DNA of 49,280 nt. Source: CAZDET01 sp964504335. Its GTDB lineage: Bacteria; Bacteroidota; Bacteroidia; Chitinophagales; Saprospiraceae. A program made the translations under genes and the position numbers. The notes under the pieces are model-generated. The model did not search any database. It saw only the letters and a list, made by a program, of their open reading frames with translations, and had not been told where the DNA came from. Of this stretch, positions 1 through 7,569 are shown piece after piece (the stretch's first letter is position 1; each line of letters opens with the position of its first letter). The stretch is from contig CAZDET010000036.1 of assembly GCA_964504335.1 (NCBI GenBank), forward strand, positions 1 to 49,280. Reading direction: 5' to 3'.

Positions 1-132
1 GACTAGGACCTCGTCAGGCCAATTGCCCGCAGGGTTGTTTTTTATCACAAGCAACTACCTGAACTACTTCCATGTTTTTCACTGATAGAAGTCGATTAAT
101 TAAATTGGATTTTCACTGAAAAACAGTCCGTC

Positions 133-357
133 ATGCTTAGAAAAATTGTCCCCGTTGCTAAGAAAACGGTGGTACTAGAACTTCCTGACGATCTGGTCGG
201 AAAGCAGGTTGAAGTATTGGCATTTGCCATTTAAGAGGAGTCGGCGGAGTACAGGGAAGGCATGATCGAAGAATTATTGGCACGATTTGAAGGTCTCACC
301 TTTGACAGTCAAGGGACCTATATCTTCAATCGAGATGAAGCGACGGATTATGAGTAA
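133..357 (+). pseudogene. decayed antitoxin of a PIN-type toxin-antitoxin pair
   Basis: The reading frame starts with a 33-residue piece (MLRKIVPVAKKTVVLELPDD...) typical of the short antitoxin-like proteins that precede PIN toxins in Bacteroidota. An in-frame TAA at 232-234 interrupts it. The same frame then continues without a shift for about 40 residues and ends in a FNRDEATDYE tail, which is also the usual C-terminus of this group, stopping at 355-357. The ATG of the downstream PIN relic at 350 overlaps this stop, as in intact pairs. I infer a nonsense mutation in a formerly intact antitoxin. Translation of only the N-terminal 33 residues remains possible. Confidence 0.6.
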
Positions 358-658
358 AGTCGCAGTGGATACTAACGTGCTTCTGTCTTTCTTAGACGTA
401 TCCGTATCGGAGAAGCGCCATCGGGCTGCTGAAATTATCCTTTAACGGCCTTGCTTCAATTCCCAATCTCTTAGCGAATTAATTAACGTACTCAAACGGC
501 GGTGGAAATACCCAAAGGCGAAACAATTCCTTCAAGCAAGCGCCTACCCCGAGGCCCTGGAAAATCTTAAGGGTTAAGCAGGCGCTTCAATTGAACCAAG
601 TAGAGCCTGGCTGGGATTTGGCTGGAATGTTTTGGCAGAAGATCCGTTTGTGCTTTAA
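350..658 (+). pseudogene. decayed PIN-domain ribonuclease toxin
   Basis: The frame from ATG 350 begins MSKVAVDTNVLLSFLD, the first PIN strand with the conserved catalytic Asp (VDTN). It is broken by in-frame stops at 443-445 and 575-577. Between them it still reads NSQSLSELINVLKRRWKYPK, matching the SQxLSEfiNVL.RKW segment of PIN toxins (VapC-like). After the second stop the frame ends in AEDPFVL. The total length, about 100 codons, is short of the usual 130-140, so part of the centre is probably deleted, including the region for the remaining acidic active-site residues. The toxin should be inactive. Confidence 0.65.
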
Positions 659-687
659 ATTCCTTTGCCTTCACACAAGTCCCCCCA

Positions 688-1149
688 ATGCCTGACCTGA
701 TACGACAAAAAGACGACTACACCATTTCCACCCGCAAGGAAGACCTGGATGTAGCCGTTATTCATCACTATCTGTCCACGCAGGCCTACTGGAGCCGGGG
801 CATCCTGCGGGCTACCGTGGAGCGGGCTATTGAGCACTCGCTCAATTTTGGCCTCTATTTCCAAAAGCGGCAAATAGGCTACGCCCGGATCGTTTCGGAT
901 TTTGCAACCGTTGCCTACCTGGGAGATGTGTTTATCCTGGAAGCCTTTCGCGGCAGAGGGCTCGCCACCTGGTTGATACAAACCGTCATGGCTCATCCCG
1001 GTTTGCAGGGCTTAAGGCGGTGGATCTTGCTCACTCAGGATGCCCACGAATTCTACCGCAAAGTAGGTTGGACTCCCATCGCCAACCCCGATCGGTGGAT
1101 GGAAGTGCACGATCGGGAAGTGTATGAGCCGATAAATCACAAGGATTGA
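688..1149 (+). CDS. GNAT-family N-acetyltransferase
   Basis: This 153-residue protein is the usual size for a single GNAT domain. The acetyl-CoA pyrophosphate-binding loop is visible as FRGRGLATWL (residues about 93-102), preceded by the beta strand YLGDVFIL. A late HEFYRKVGWTPI segment fits the last alpha/beta unit of the fold. Such proteins transfer an acetyl group from acetyl-CoA to an amine; the substrate cannot be told here. It stands alone, 72 bp before the sigma-factor gene, and a promoter-like element for that gene begins just after its stop. No signal peptide is seen, so it is cytoplasmic. Confidence 0.85.
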   Translation: MPDLIRQKDDYTISTRKEDLDVAVIHHYLSTQAYWSRGILRATVERAIEHSLNFGLYFQKRQIGYARIVSDFATVAYLGDVFILEAFRGRGLATWLIQTVMAHPGLQGLRRWILLTQDAHEFYRKVGWTPIANPDRWMEVHDREVYEPINHKD

Positions 1150-1152
1150 AAG

Positions 1153-1180
1153 GCAACCCCTACCCCCCTTTCTCCGTGTG
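1153..1180 (+). promoter_or_regulatory. ECF-type promoter candidate for the first sigma operon
   Basis: GCAACC (1153-1158) is followed after 16 nt by CGTGTG (1175-1180). The same arrangement, GCAACC then CGT 22-23 nt later with a C/T-rich spacer, occurs before the second sigma gene (18874) and before a small lipoprotein gene (20656). ECF sigma factors commonly use AAC-containing -35 and CGT-containing -10 boxes and often activate their own genes. Sharing between paralogous operons supports autoregulation. This is inferred from three or four sites only. Confidence 0.5.
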
Positions 1181-1221
1181 GGTAGTAGACGCTATCGAAT
1201 CAGCGTAGCGAGACGCAAAAC

Positions 1222-1782
1222 ATGAAGATTCCCCACATCGAGTCCATACTACAGCGTTGCCGCCGGGGCGAGCCGGCGGCCCAGCGAGCCCTTTTCCAGC
1301 AGGCGTACGGCTACGGCCTGACGGTAGCACTATTCTACAGCGACAATCGGGAGGATGCCGAAGAACTGCTGCAGGACAGTTTCCTGCGCGTCTTTCGCCA
1401 CCTCGAGCGGCAGGCACCACCGTGGGATTTTAAACCCTGGTTTCGGCGCATCATCATCAATCGGGCCATTGATTATTATCGTGCCAAGCAGAGCAATGGT
1501 CTTCGGGTAGCATTGACGGCCATTCATTCAGAGCCGGTAGTCAATGAAGCGGTGGCAGCGTTGAATCAGGCGGATTTGTACCGCCTCGTCCAGCAACTCC
1601 CTACCGCCTACCGGCTGGTGTTCAACCTCCACGTATTGGAGGGCTATACCCACCGGGAAATTGCCCGGCAGTTGGGCATTGGTGTCGGCACTTCCAAGTC
1701 CAATCTGGCCAAGGCCCGCAAACATTTGCAACGCCTGGCCGGCCCCCATTTTTCCATCGACAATCGATTATCCAATGCATAA
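1222..1782 (+). CDS. RNA polymerase sigma-70 factor, ECF subfamily
   Basis: This 186-residue protein has the two-domain ECF layout. Region 2 covers about residues 20-90 (EDAEELLQDSFLRVFRHL and the FKPWFRRIIINRAIDYYR helix), and region 4 about 120-175, ending in a helix-turn-helix (HREIARQLGIGVGTSKSNL). It would direct core RNA polymerase to a small set of promoters. Its stop overlaps the start of the next gene by 8 bp (1775-1782), so the two are translationally coupled. A candidate autoregulatory promoter lies at 1153. A paralogous pair of genes occurs at 18912-20647. The ligand or stress sensed is unknown. Confidence 0.92.
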   Translation: MKIPHIESILQRCRRGEPAAQRALFQQAYGYGLTVALFYSDNREDAEELLQDSFLRVFRHLERQAPPWDFKPWFRRIIINRAIDYYRAKQSNGLRVALTAIHSEPVVNEAVAALNQADLYRLVQQLPTAYRLVFNLHVLEGYTHREIARQLGIGVGTSKSNLAKARKHLQRLAGPHFSIDNRLSNA

Positions 1783-3091
1783 TCTGGAGCACCAACTACG
1801 CAATGCGAGTCAGCTCCCCCAAGCGGAGTTGCCCAGCACGGATATGTGGACGCGGATCGAACAGCAGCTTCGAAAACGCAAGCGCCGGCGGGGCTGGTTA
1901 CTGCTGGCAATCGGGTTCCTAACTGCTTCCGCGATTGGATGGGGAATCGGATTGGGGCTTTCACAACGGCAAAAGAAAGAAGAAGCTGCTCCCACCCCGC
2001 CCGTGGTGCAATTCTCGAGGGAGCGCCCACAACCAGCCGTGCCTCTCATCCAGCCCGAAAAGCAGCTCGAGGCATCCGAAAAGACGGCCCTTACGGACAT
2101 CGTCGGAGTTGCCAGTCAAGGCACTCCAGGCTCTATAAAGGCGTTGAATTCAGAAGAAGAAAAAAGGAAGTCTACGGTAGCGGCCTCCGAGTTGAATCAA
2201 CTTCCCGTATCCACCATTCCTTCCGCCAGCCGGTTCGTTGAGCAAAAAAGCGTGGAATCACTTCGGGGGGCGCAAATCCCAACTACCAACAGAATAGGGG
2301 GACTTCTTTTGTCAACTCTCGAAACGCGATTACCGACTCCCAGCGGCTGGAGCCTTGGCGAAAGCAAGGGGGCCGTTATGCAACCTACTTCCCTGCCTCC
2401 GTTACCGGAATTGCGCACGCACTGGCAGGCCGATGCGACCTACCTGCCCTTCGGAGAAAACTTCCGATCGATCATATTCCTCTACTCGGACCAACGAGAC
2501 TCGGTCGCCCAATTTCCACAGTCCGTTCTAATCGATGGGCAGCCGGATACCCTGTTCCAACGGGGATTCGTAGCGGGAGATCGGCAAATCGCATCCAAAA
2601 TTTATCGCTTGCGGGTAGGGCGACAATTCCGGTCGGGGTGGCGGGTCGGGCTGGGGGTGGCCTATTTTCGGGAGCGGTTTTCCTCAAAGGGGTTTGCCCA
2701 ACAGACCGCTGTGGCTTCCAATTTATATACCCTCGGTTTTGAGGAAATCCAGGAGGCCATCACCCTAAATCTGAGCGTCGGCTATATATTCCTGAAGCAG
2801 CAGCGTTTAAACCCATATATTGAATTGACCTACGCTGCAGAGCTCTGGGATCGGCGTCAGAATGAAAGCGTGGTTTACGAAGCCTCCTCGGGAACGCCGC
2901 AGGTACAAACGGACGTTACCATCGAGTCCGATCCCAATGTATTGAGCCTGCGGATACCCCCTATCGAAATCGGAGCACAGTACCGCATCACGCCTACCTG
3001 GTCGGTGGGAGCCTTAATTGGCCTACCACTGGACCTACCCGATTACCGGCCGCAAATTGGTTTGCAGGTGCGTCACCATTTTCAGCCGTAA
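1775..3091 (+). CDS. membrane-anchored sigma partner with barrel-like C-terminus
   Basis: This 438-residue protein is read from the ATG at 1775 inside the sigma-factor stop; the frame is open further upstream, but that part overlaps the sigma gene. A short charged cytoplasmic region (residues 1-38, ending RKRKRRRG) leads to one transmembrane helix at about 40-63 (WLLLAIGFLTASAIGWGIGL). A low-complexity periplasmic linker spans about 64-200. The C-terminal 230 residues show alternating amphipathic strands such as SGWRVGLGVAYF and end GLQVRHHFQP, as in outer-membrane or porin-like barrels. Position and topology suggest an anti-sigma factor, although no standard anti-sigma domain is recognised. 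The paralogue at 19472-20647 has the same plan. A barrel-like domain behind an inner-membrane anchor is unusual. The 3' end overlaps dinB by 10 bp, tail to tail. Confidence 0.7.
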   Translation: MHNLEHQLRNASQLPQAELPSTDMWTRIEQQLRKRKRRRGWLLLAIGFLTASAIGWGIGLGLSQRQKKEEAAPTPPVVQFSRERPQPAVPLIQPEKQLEASEKTALTDIVGVASQGTPGSIKALNSEEEKRKSTVAASELNQLPVSTIPSASRFVEQKSVESLRGAQIPTTNRIGGLLLSTLETRLPTPSGWSLGESKGAVMQPTSLPPLPELRTHWQADATYLPFGENFRSIIFLYSDQRDSVAQFPQSVLIDGQPDTLFQRGFVAGDRQIASKIYRLRVGRQFRSGWRVGLGVAYFRERFSSKGFAQQTAVASNLYTLGFEEIQEAITLNLSVGYIFLKQQRLNPYIELTYAAELWDRRQNESVVYEASSGTPQVQTDVTIESDPNVLSLRIPPIEIGAQYRITPTWSVGALIGLPLDLPDYRPQIGLQVRHHFQP

Positions 3092-3657
3092 CCCAACATT
3101 TTCCGAATCAGCATAATCTGCCCGAAGTGCCGGAAGTTGTGCGTTAACCCCATGTGGCAGAGGCACCAGCCGCGGGTTTTGCCGATGTAATGGGGAGCGA
3201 CCCACTGCGCGGCCTCGGAAGCCATGCCTTCGGTTTTGACAACGCGGAGCACTTCGACTTCTTCCATCACCTCGTCGAGGCGGGCGAGGTCCAACTGCGC
3301 GAGCTGCTCGCGGGTGCGCTGGGCGGTGGCTTGCTGATAATCCAGCAGGGCGTAGACGTCAATCTGCTCGGCTAATGCATCGATCTCGGCGGCCTCCATG
3401 CTGGTGCCGTAATGCCGGATGCCGGCATTGATGCGCTCGTGCCAATCGTCGTTGTAAAGCTGGGGCTGATGCCATACCAGTCGGCTCAGGCCCATGTCTT
3501 CGACGCGCGCCATATGCCAGAGCAGCCAAATGATGGGCGGCGTTTCGGGAGTGGCGCGCTGGCGAAAGGCGGCTTCGGGCAACTTGGTGCGCAGGTTGGG
3601 CAGCGCCGACTCATGAAGGTAGCTGTGGCGCTGGAGAAAGAACGTGGGGATATCCAT
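3082..3657 (-). CDS. DinB-like putative metal-dependent four-helix protein
   Basis: This 191-residue protein fits the DinB/YfiT-like four-helix fold. It has an N-terminal WLLWHMARVED helix with a candidate metal-binding His and a C-terminal THNFRHFGQIMLIRKML helix with the paired His residues usual in the family. Members include thiol-dependent transferases and many proteins of unknown activity, so no reaction is assigned. It is convergent with, and overlaps by 10 bp, the sigma-partner gene. Upstream on the same strand lies copy 1 of a structured element with a promoter facing this gene, so the element could act either as a leader of this mRNA or as a separate RNA. Confidence 0.75.
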   Translation of the reverse strand: MDIPTFFLQRHSYLHESALPNLRTKLPEAAFRQRATPETPPIIWLLWHMARVEDMGLSRLVWHQPQLYNDDWHERINAGIRHYGTSMEAAEIDALAEQIDVYALLDYQQATAQRTREQLAQLDLARLDEVMEEVEVLRVVKTEGMASEAAQWVAPHYIGKTRGWCLCHMGLTHNFRHFGQIMLIRKMLGYG

Positions 3658-3695
3658 TTCCGGACGGATTTAGTCGGTGGCAAAAGTAGCAGGAA

Positions 3696-3988
3696 AAGCG
3701 GCAATTTTGGTGGTGAGACTCTCCGTTATAGGGCGCACGCATCAAATTCCGGAGACAGTAGACATAGCTTGGACCCTCGGCTCTGAGGCCGGTGGCTGGG
3801 CTCGGGGCGCCCCACACCATGTGGGTGGGTATTTAAAAGACGGCCCGCCCACCTTACCTGCCAACCTCGAGGGCTGCAGGCAGCCCAGGCGTGCGCGGCG
3901 CACGCGGCTACCAGCAATGGGAACGGCCGTGTGAAAAAGTGGGCTATTTTAGAGAATTGCTGCCATTGGGACAGCTATTGGATGGTGC
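3696..3988 (-). ncRNA. candidate structured RNA, copy 1 of a two-copy element
   Basis: The minus strand from about 3988 down to 3696 aligns by eye along its whole length with the plus strand at about 27240-27532. In the best block (54 columns ending ACGGCCGT at 3930) 45 positions match. Internal pairings shared with copy 2 include a 34-nt hairpin at 3879-3912 (outer 7 bp, 3-nt bulge, inner 7 bp, 3-nt loop), a CTGCC/GGCAG stem and a GGGCGGG/CCCACCC stem. Neither copy has an open frame conserved between them. A promoter (3991-4021) points into it. It could instead be the 5' leader of the DinB gene. No known RNA family was recognised. The rest of the 3658-4091 gap holds nothing else visible. Confidence 0.5.
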
Positions 3989-3990
3989 CG

Positions 3991-4021
3991 TAAAGATACG
4001 CGCTTATCACCTTAGAAGCAA
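3991..4021 (-). promoter_or_regulatory. promoter of structured element copy 1
   Basis: On the minus strand TTG (4021-4019) is followed after 20 nt by TATCTTTA (3998-3991), close to the Bacteroidota primary-sigma form TTG ... TAnnTTTG with the last base changed. Copy 2 has TTG and TATCTTTG with exactly the same 20-nt spacing, and both are followed by CGGCACC. Conservation in both copies supports function. Confidence 0.5.
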
Positions 4022-4091
4022 GCCCAAAACACTCGTACCGACCACTTTGGTGCGTTTGCCCTAACTCCGTTATTGAAGGCCTCGCTAACAA

Positions 4092-5909
4092 TCACTGTCG
4101 GCGTTTCCGCCCCAGGCTATTAAATCGCACTCCCACGGATACGCCCATCATATCGCTGATGAAGTTGTTGTCGAACGACTCGTAGAAGAAGCCGTACTTC
4201 ATTTCCGTGAGTGGCTCCTTGGAAAGGAAGTGCTTGAAGTACACCTTGCCGAGGAGCGAGAGGACCTCGCCCTGCGTTCGGCCGCCGGAACTAACCTCCC
4301 GCGTGAACGCCCCGCCGATCTCTGCCCCGAAGCGTTTGGAGCGGGGGCCGGGTAAAAACAGCAGATCCCATTCGAGCCCACCACGGGCATTCAGCTCCCA
4401 TTCTTCGTTGGGCAGTAACAGAAAGCCCGGCAGTAAATAGCCGTAGAACCGTTCGCTTATCCGGAAACTGAGCCCCAGATTAAAGTGGGTATTGCTTTCC
4501 TGCAGGTTGTCGGCCGTAGGCAAGAAGCCCAGTTGCGTTTCAAAGAGCACCGCCACGCGATTGACGCGTATCAGATCGAGAAAGAAGGTTGGCTCTACGG
4601 CACTGCCGATATCGTAGTGCCGGGCTACCGCCTGAAATTGGTAGGTCTGGGCGGGCAAGGTCGTTTCGGGCAACTGCAAAGATCCCTCAATGAGCGCCCC
4701 GTCAGTAGTAAAACGCGCCCCATTGTACACAAACTGGAAGTCGGTCAGCCGAAAGCTGGCTCCCGATCGAAGGGGCACGGATTGGGCCGAAAATTGGGGA
4801 CCACTGATGATTGGAATATCGAAGTCAATGAACGGAATATTGAGATCAACGAGTGAAACATCGCTATCGATGAGCGAAATGTCGAGGTCGATGAAGGTGT
4901 CATTCAAATACCGATTGTCTACCCGCAGGCTGAAGGCGAGCGGTAGCGAATCCCTGCCTTCGTAGTAGTGGGGGCGGCCCTTGAAATTCCAATAGTAAGA
5001 CGTAGTACGACGGGACCGGTTTTCAAATTGGATCCCGGAGATAACCGGCTTTTCAAGTACGTGAAAGCGGGCGTAGGCTAGCTCGGAGGGGTTGATGCGA
5101 TCGTCGATGGTGAGCCCGATGGTAAAGGAATCGCGCCGCTGCAGCACGAGTTCCTGCTCGGCGATATTGGATTTAAGCGGCACGGCCTGCACGCGCTGCG
5201 CGGGGTCGGATAGCAGCTCCCACCGATAGGAAAAATCGGACTCCGGGCTGTCGTAGTCCTTGCCGCGTCCGAAAATTTGAATCGTATCCCCTATACCGAA
5301 GTAGTATTGGTCGCCCACGCGCCGGCCATTGGCCTGGATATAGGCCTCGGGGCGCTGATTGGTGCTGGGAAAGACCTTGTAGATGGCATTGCGAAACCGG
5401 TCCTTAATATCGGTGCGGTTGATCTCCCGCAGGTCGATGACCGAGGTGGCGCTGTACTGATACAGCAATTTGTAGTTGATTTCATCTTCCGAGGGAAGAA
5501 TACGGTAGCGGATAAATTCGAAGAAAAACACCTCCCCCACGAGGTTGATCTTTACCTGCAGCAAGTTTTGGGCACCGCCCAAAAACGGCTGAATAATGCG
5601 GTAGATCGTATCGCGCCGCTCGTCGATGAGGCTAAACGAATCGTAGTAGCGTTGGATGGATGTCACTACGTTTTGCGCGCGTTCGGCGTCGAGCAGGCGC
5701 ATGATATTTACCACGGCGAACCGCCGGTTTGGGCGGTCGGGATCGATGATTTCCAGGTCTTCCAGCAAATCTTCGATTTCGGGGATGAACACGATGCTGT
5801 CCGGGTTTCCGCTAAACAGAAACACGAGGGTATCCTGCTCGGATTGAGCCGACAGGCTCGCCGCGGAAAGAAGAAAAACCAGACTAAGCAAGGGATAGTA
5901 AATGCGCAT
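4092..5909 (-). CDS. exported protein with barrel-like C-terminus, partner of CHAT gene
   Basis: This 605-residue protein is read from the ATG at 5909, which is 1 nt after the stop of the upstream CHAT gene; an extension 19 codons upstream would overlap that gene and hide the signal peptide. Residues 1-21 (MRIYYPLLSLVFLLSAASLS) are a signal peptide. The first 200 residues are hydrophilic, with no family recognised. Around 215-300 a beta-rich part (FGIGDTIQIFGRGKDYDSP) resembles Ig-like or cadherin-like folds. Residues about 339-366 hold four heptads of the form F/L-I/V-D-x-D/N-I/V-S/P. The last 150 residues alternate as outer-membrane strands (LGLSFRISERFYGYLLPGF). It is probably periplasmic or outer-membrane and works with the CHAT protein. 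Function unknown. Confidence 0.7.
   Translation of the reverse strand: MRIYYPLLSLVFLLSAASLSAQSEQDTLVFLFSGNPDSIVFIPEIEDLLEDLEIIDPDRPNRRFAVVNIMRLLDAERAQNVVTSIQRYYDSFSLIDERRDTIYRIIQPFLGGAQNLLQVKINLVGEVFFFEFIRYRILPSEDEINYKLLYQYSATSVIDLREINRTDIKDRFRNAIYKVFPSTNQRPEAYIQANGRRVGDQYYFGIGDTIQIFGRGKDYDSPESDFSYRWELLSDPAQRVQAVPLKSNIAEQELVLQRRDSFTIGLTIDDRINPSELAYARFHVLEKPVISGIQFENRSRRTTSYYWNFKGRPHYYEGRDSLPLAFSLRVDNRYLNDTFIDLDISLIDSDVSLVDLNIPFIDFDIPIISGPQFSAQSVPLRSGASFRLTDFQFVYNGARFTTDGALIEGSLQLPETTLPAQTYQFQAVARHYDIGSAVEPTFFLDLIRVNRVAVLFETQLGFLPTADNLQESNTHFNLGLSFRISERFYGYLLPGFLLLPNEEWELNARGGLEWDLLFLPGPRSKRFGAEIGGAFTREVSSGGRTQGEVLSLLGKVYFKHFLSKEPLTEMKYGFFYESFDNNFISDMMGVSVGVRFNSLGRKRRQ
4812..4895 (-). repeat. 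four tandem 21-bp heptad-coding repeats
   Basis: Four consecutive 21-bp units within the exported partner gene encode FIDLDIS, LIDSDVS, LVDLNIP and FIDFDIP. The amino-acid pattern is kept more strictly than the DNA, so the repeat appears to be under protein-level selection and is not a fresh slippage product. Confidence 0.8.
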
Positions 5910-5910
5910 A

Positions 5911-7401
5911 TCATTGGGTTTCGAGACAGGCCCGTATGGCCTGGATGACTTGGGCTTGGTTGGCACTCAATTGCTGATCGACTTGCTCCCGTACGGCCCG
6001 CTCGACGGATGCCCGATCGGCTGGGGCCGTAGACTGGAGTGCCAGGGAGGGAAAGGCATTGCAGGACCTTCCATCGATCAGCAGTCCAATGCGGGCCCCG
6101 TTGCCGTCGAAGGATACCTGATTAGGTAAAGCGGGGTTGGTTTTGATTTGTTCTTCCGGAAAGCTGAACGCGATACTTACTCCCGCGGAGGTGCTGTGCT
6201 TCCAGCCCGTAGCCGCCTCGATCGCCCCGATCAGTCCCCGGCCGGTCTGGGAGGTGAGCCGAAAGCGGCGTGGCTGGCTGGGAGGAGGTACTATTTCATT
6301 CGTTGCGGTTTGAGCTGATTGAGTAGCTCCCCCAGTGGAAACGGAATCCGTCAGCATCAGACGGACGGTCAACTCGATCGGGGTTTCTGACCAGGGGTAC
6401 GGTCGGTTAGGTGCTTCCAGCTCGTAAGCATCCGACAGGAGCTTAAAACGCAGGGACTCTCCGTTGGCTGATTGGGGCCAATTGGGAAAGCGCACCCGAC
6501 CGTTGGGTTCGATCCGGGCCGTGTCTCGGTGCGTATTCCCCATCGCCACTAATTGTCCCATTGTTTCGAATTCGAACGTGCCCGTGCCAATCGAATCCGT
6601 CGGCTCTTCCGAAGCAATCAGTTGAGCCGTAAGATCAGACGTTGGCTCCCGGTTAAACAGCACATAGGCTACTACTGCCAATGCGATTACAGCGACGAGT
6701 CCAAAAACCAACGGACGGCGATTTTGACGGGCCTCCGGCGCGGTCAGTTTCCAGTCGAGCGCCGCCGTTTGCCCCTCCTGTACGTACAGGCGCCAGGGCT
6801 GCTCGCGGTACTGATCACGCGGAATACCGATACCCCGCACCGTCAGTATTTCTTCTTCCTCCATGGTCTGGTAGGCATCGGTGCGCGCCTTCAGCGCGCC
6901 TACGGCAGAGGTGTAGGCATCCTGTAAGCTGTAGTCGTGCACCAGGGCGTGGTAGAAGTGATCCGCAAAGCGAACGGCATCGGCGTCGGAAATAGCGCGC
7001 GTAGTGGCCAACACCACCGGAATACCGGCCTCGAGGTAAGGAGCGGCCTGCTCCTGCGTGGCACAGCCATTCAGAAACAGAAATTGCAGCCCCCCCTCCA
7101 ACCCCAACACGCGGGCCAGGCCCGCTGAATAATGCTCACCGTCTTCCAGGCTGATAGCACTCCCGTCGGCGTGGCCGGCAAAGTGAAAGAGCAGCAGGCG
7201 GTCTTTGTACTGACGAATGAGCCGGGGCAGTTCTTCGCCCTCCAGGCTCTCCTCCCGTACCAGCTCGATCACCCCCTTGCGGTGCAGGGGGGAAAACAGA
7301 TCGCGCAGCAGGGCGCTCTCATTGCGGAGCGCTTGCAGGTACTCCCGGTCGGGCGAGTTGGCAAACGTCAGAAAGACGACCGGCGGACTAGCGTTCGGCA
7401 T
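5911..7401 (-). CDS. CHAT-domain (clan CD) peptidase-like membrane protein
   Basis: This 496-residue protein is read from the ATG at 7401 (MPNASPPVVFLTFANSPDRE). An N-terminal CHAT domain spans about residues 5-190, with the catalytic His in LFHFAGHADG (H77) and the catalytic Cys in FLFLNGCATQ (C113), both intact. One transmembrane helix lies at about 226-245 (LVFGLVAVIALAVVAYVLF). The C-terminal 250 residues are predicted outside the cytoplasm and are not recognised. CHAT proteins are caspase-like proteases, often effectors in bacterial conflict or death systems. Its stop is 1 nt before the start of the exported partner gene, so the two form an operon. The caspase-NACHT-WD40 gene lies about 3 kb away and on the other strand, with unrelated genes between. 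Confidence 0.85.
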   Translation of the reverse strand: MPNASPPVVFLTFANSPDREYLQALRNESALLRDLFSPLHRKGVIELVREESLEGEELPRLIRQYKDRLLLFHFAGHADGSAISLEDGEHYSAGLARVLGLEGGLQFLFLNGCATQEQAAPYLEAGIPVVLATTRAISDADAVRFADHFYHALVHDYSLQDAYTSAVGALKARTDAYQTMEEEEILTVRGIGIPRDQYREQPWRLYVQEGQTAALDWKLTAPEARQNRRPLVFGLVAVIALAVVAYVLFNREPTSDLTAQLIASEEPTDSIGTGTFEFETMGQLVAMGNTHRDTARIEPNGRVRFPNWPQSANGESLRFKLLSDAYELEAPNRPYPWSETPIELTVRLMLTDSVSTGGATQSAQTATNEIVPPPSQPRRFRLTSQTGRGLIGAIEAATGWKHSTSAGVSIAFSFPEEQIKTNPALPNQVSFDGNGARIGLLIDGRSCNAFPSLALQSTAPADRASVERAVREQVDQQLSANQAQVIQAIRACLETQ

Positions 7402-7569
7402 GGGTGGCGGGTTGTGTGGTTTCGACCTCCAAGTTAAACATTGTACGAAGAGTAAGGTCCTCATTACTCCTCGAGTTGCCGGATAGTTTATTTGCCCCGG
7501 TCTGCATCGTATGGGTTTGGACTTGGTTTAAAGAATACATAGTATCGTCAGAGAAAAGTAAGCGTTTCA

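Noticed and set aside
3774..3930. The repeated G/C-rich block as an insertion sequence or MITE end
   Set aside because: Copies are diverged, lack terminal inverted repeats and target duplications, and carry conserved promoters and stems, which fits an RNA better.
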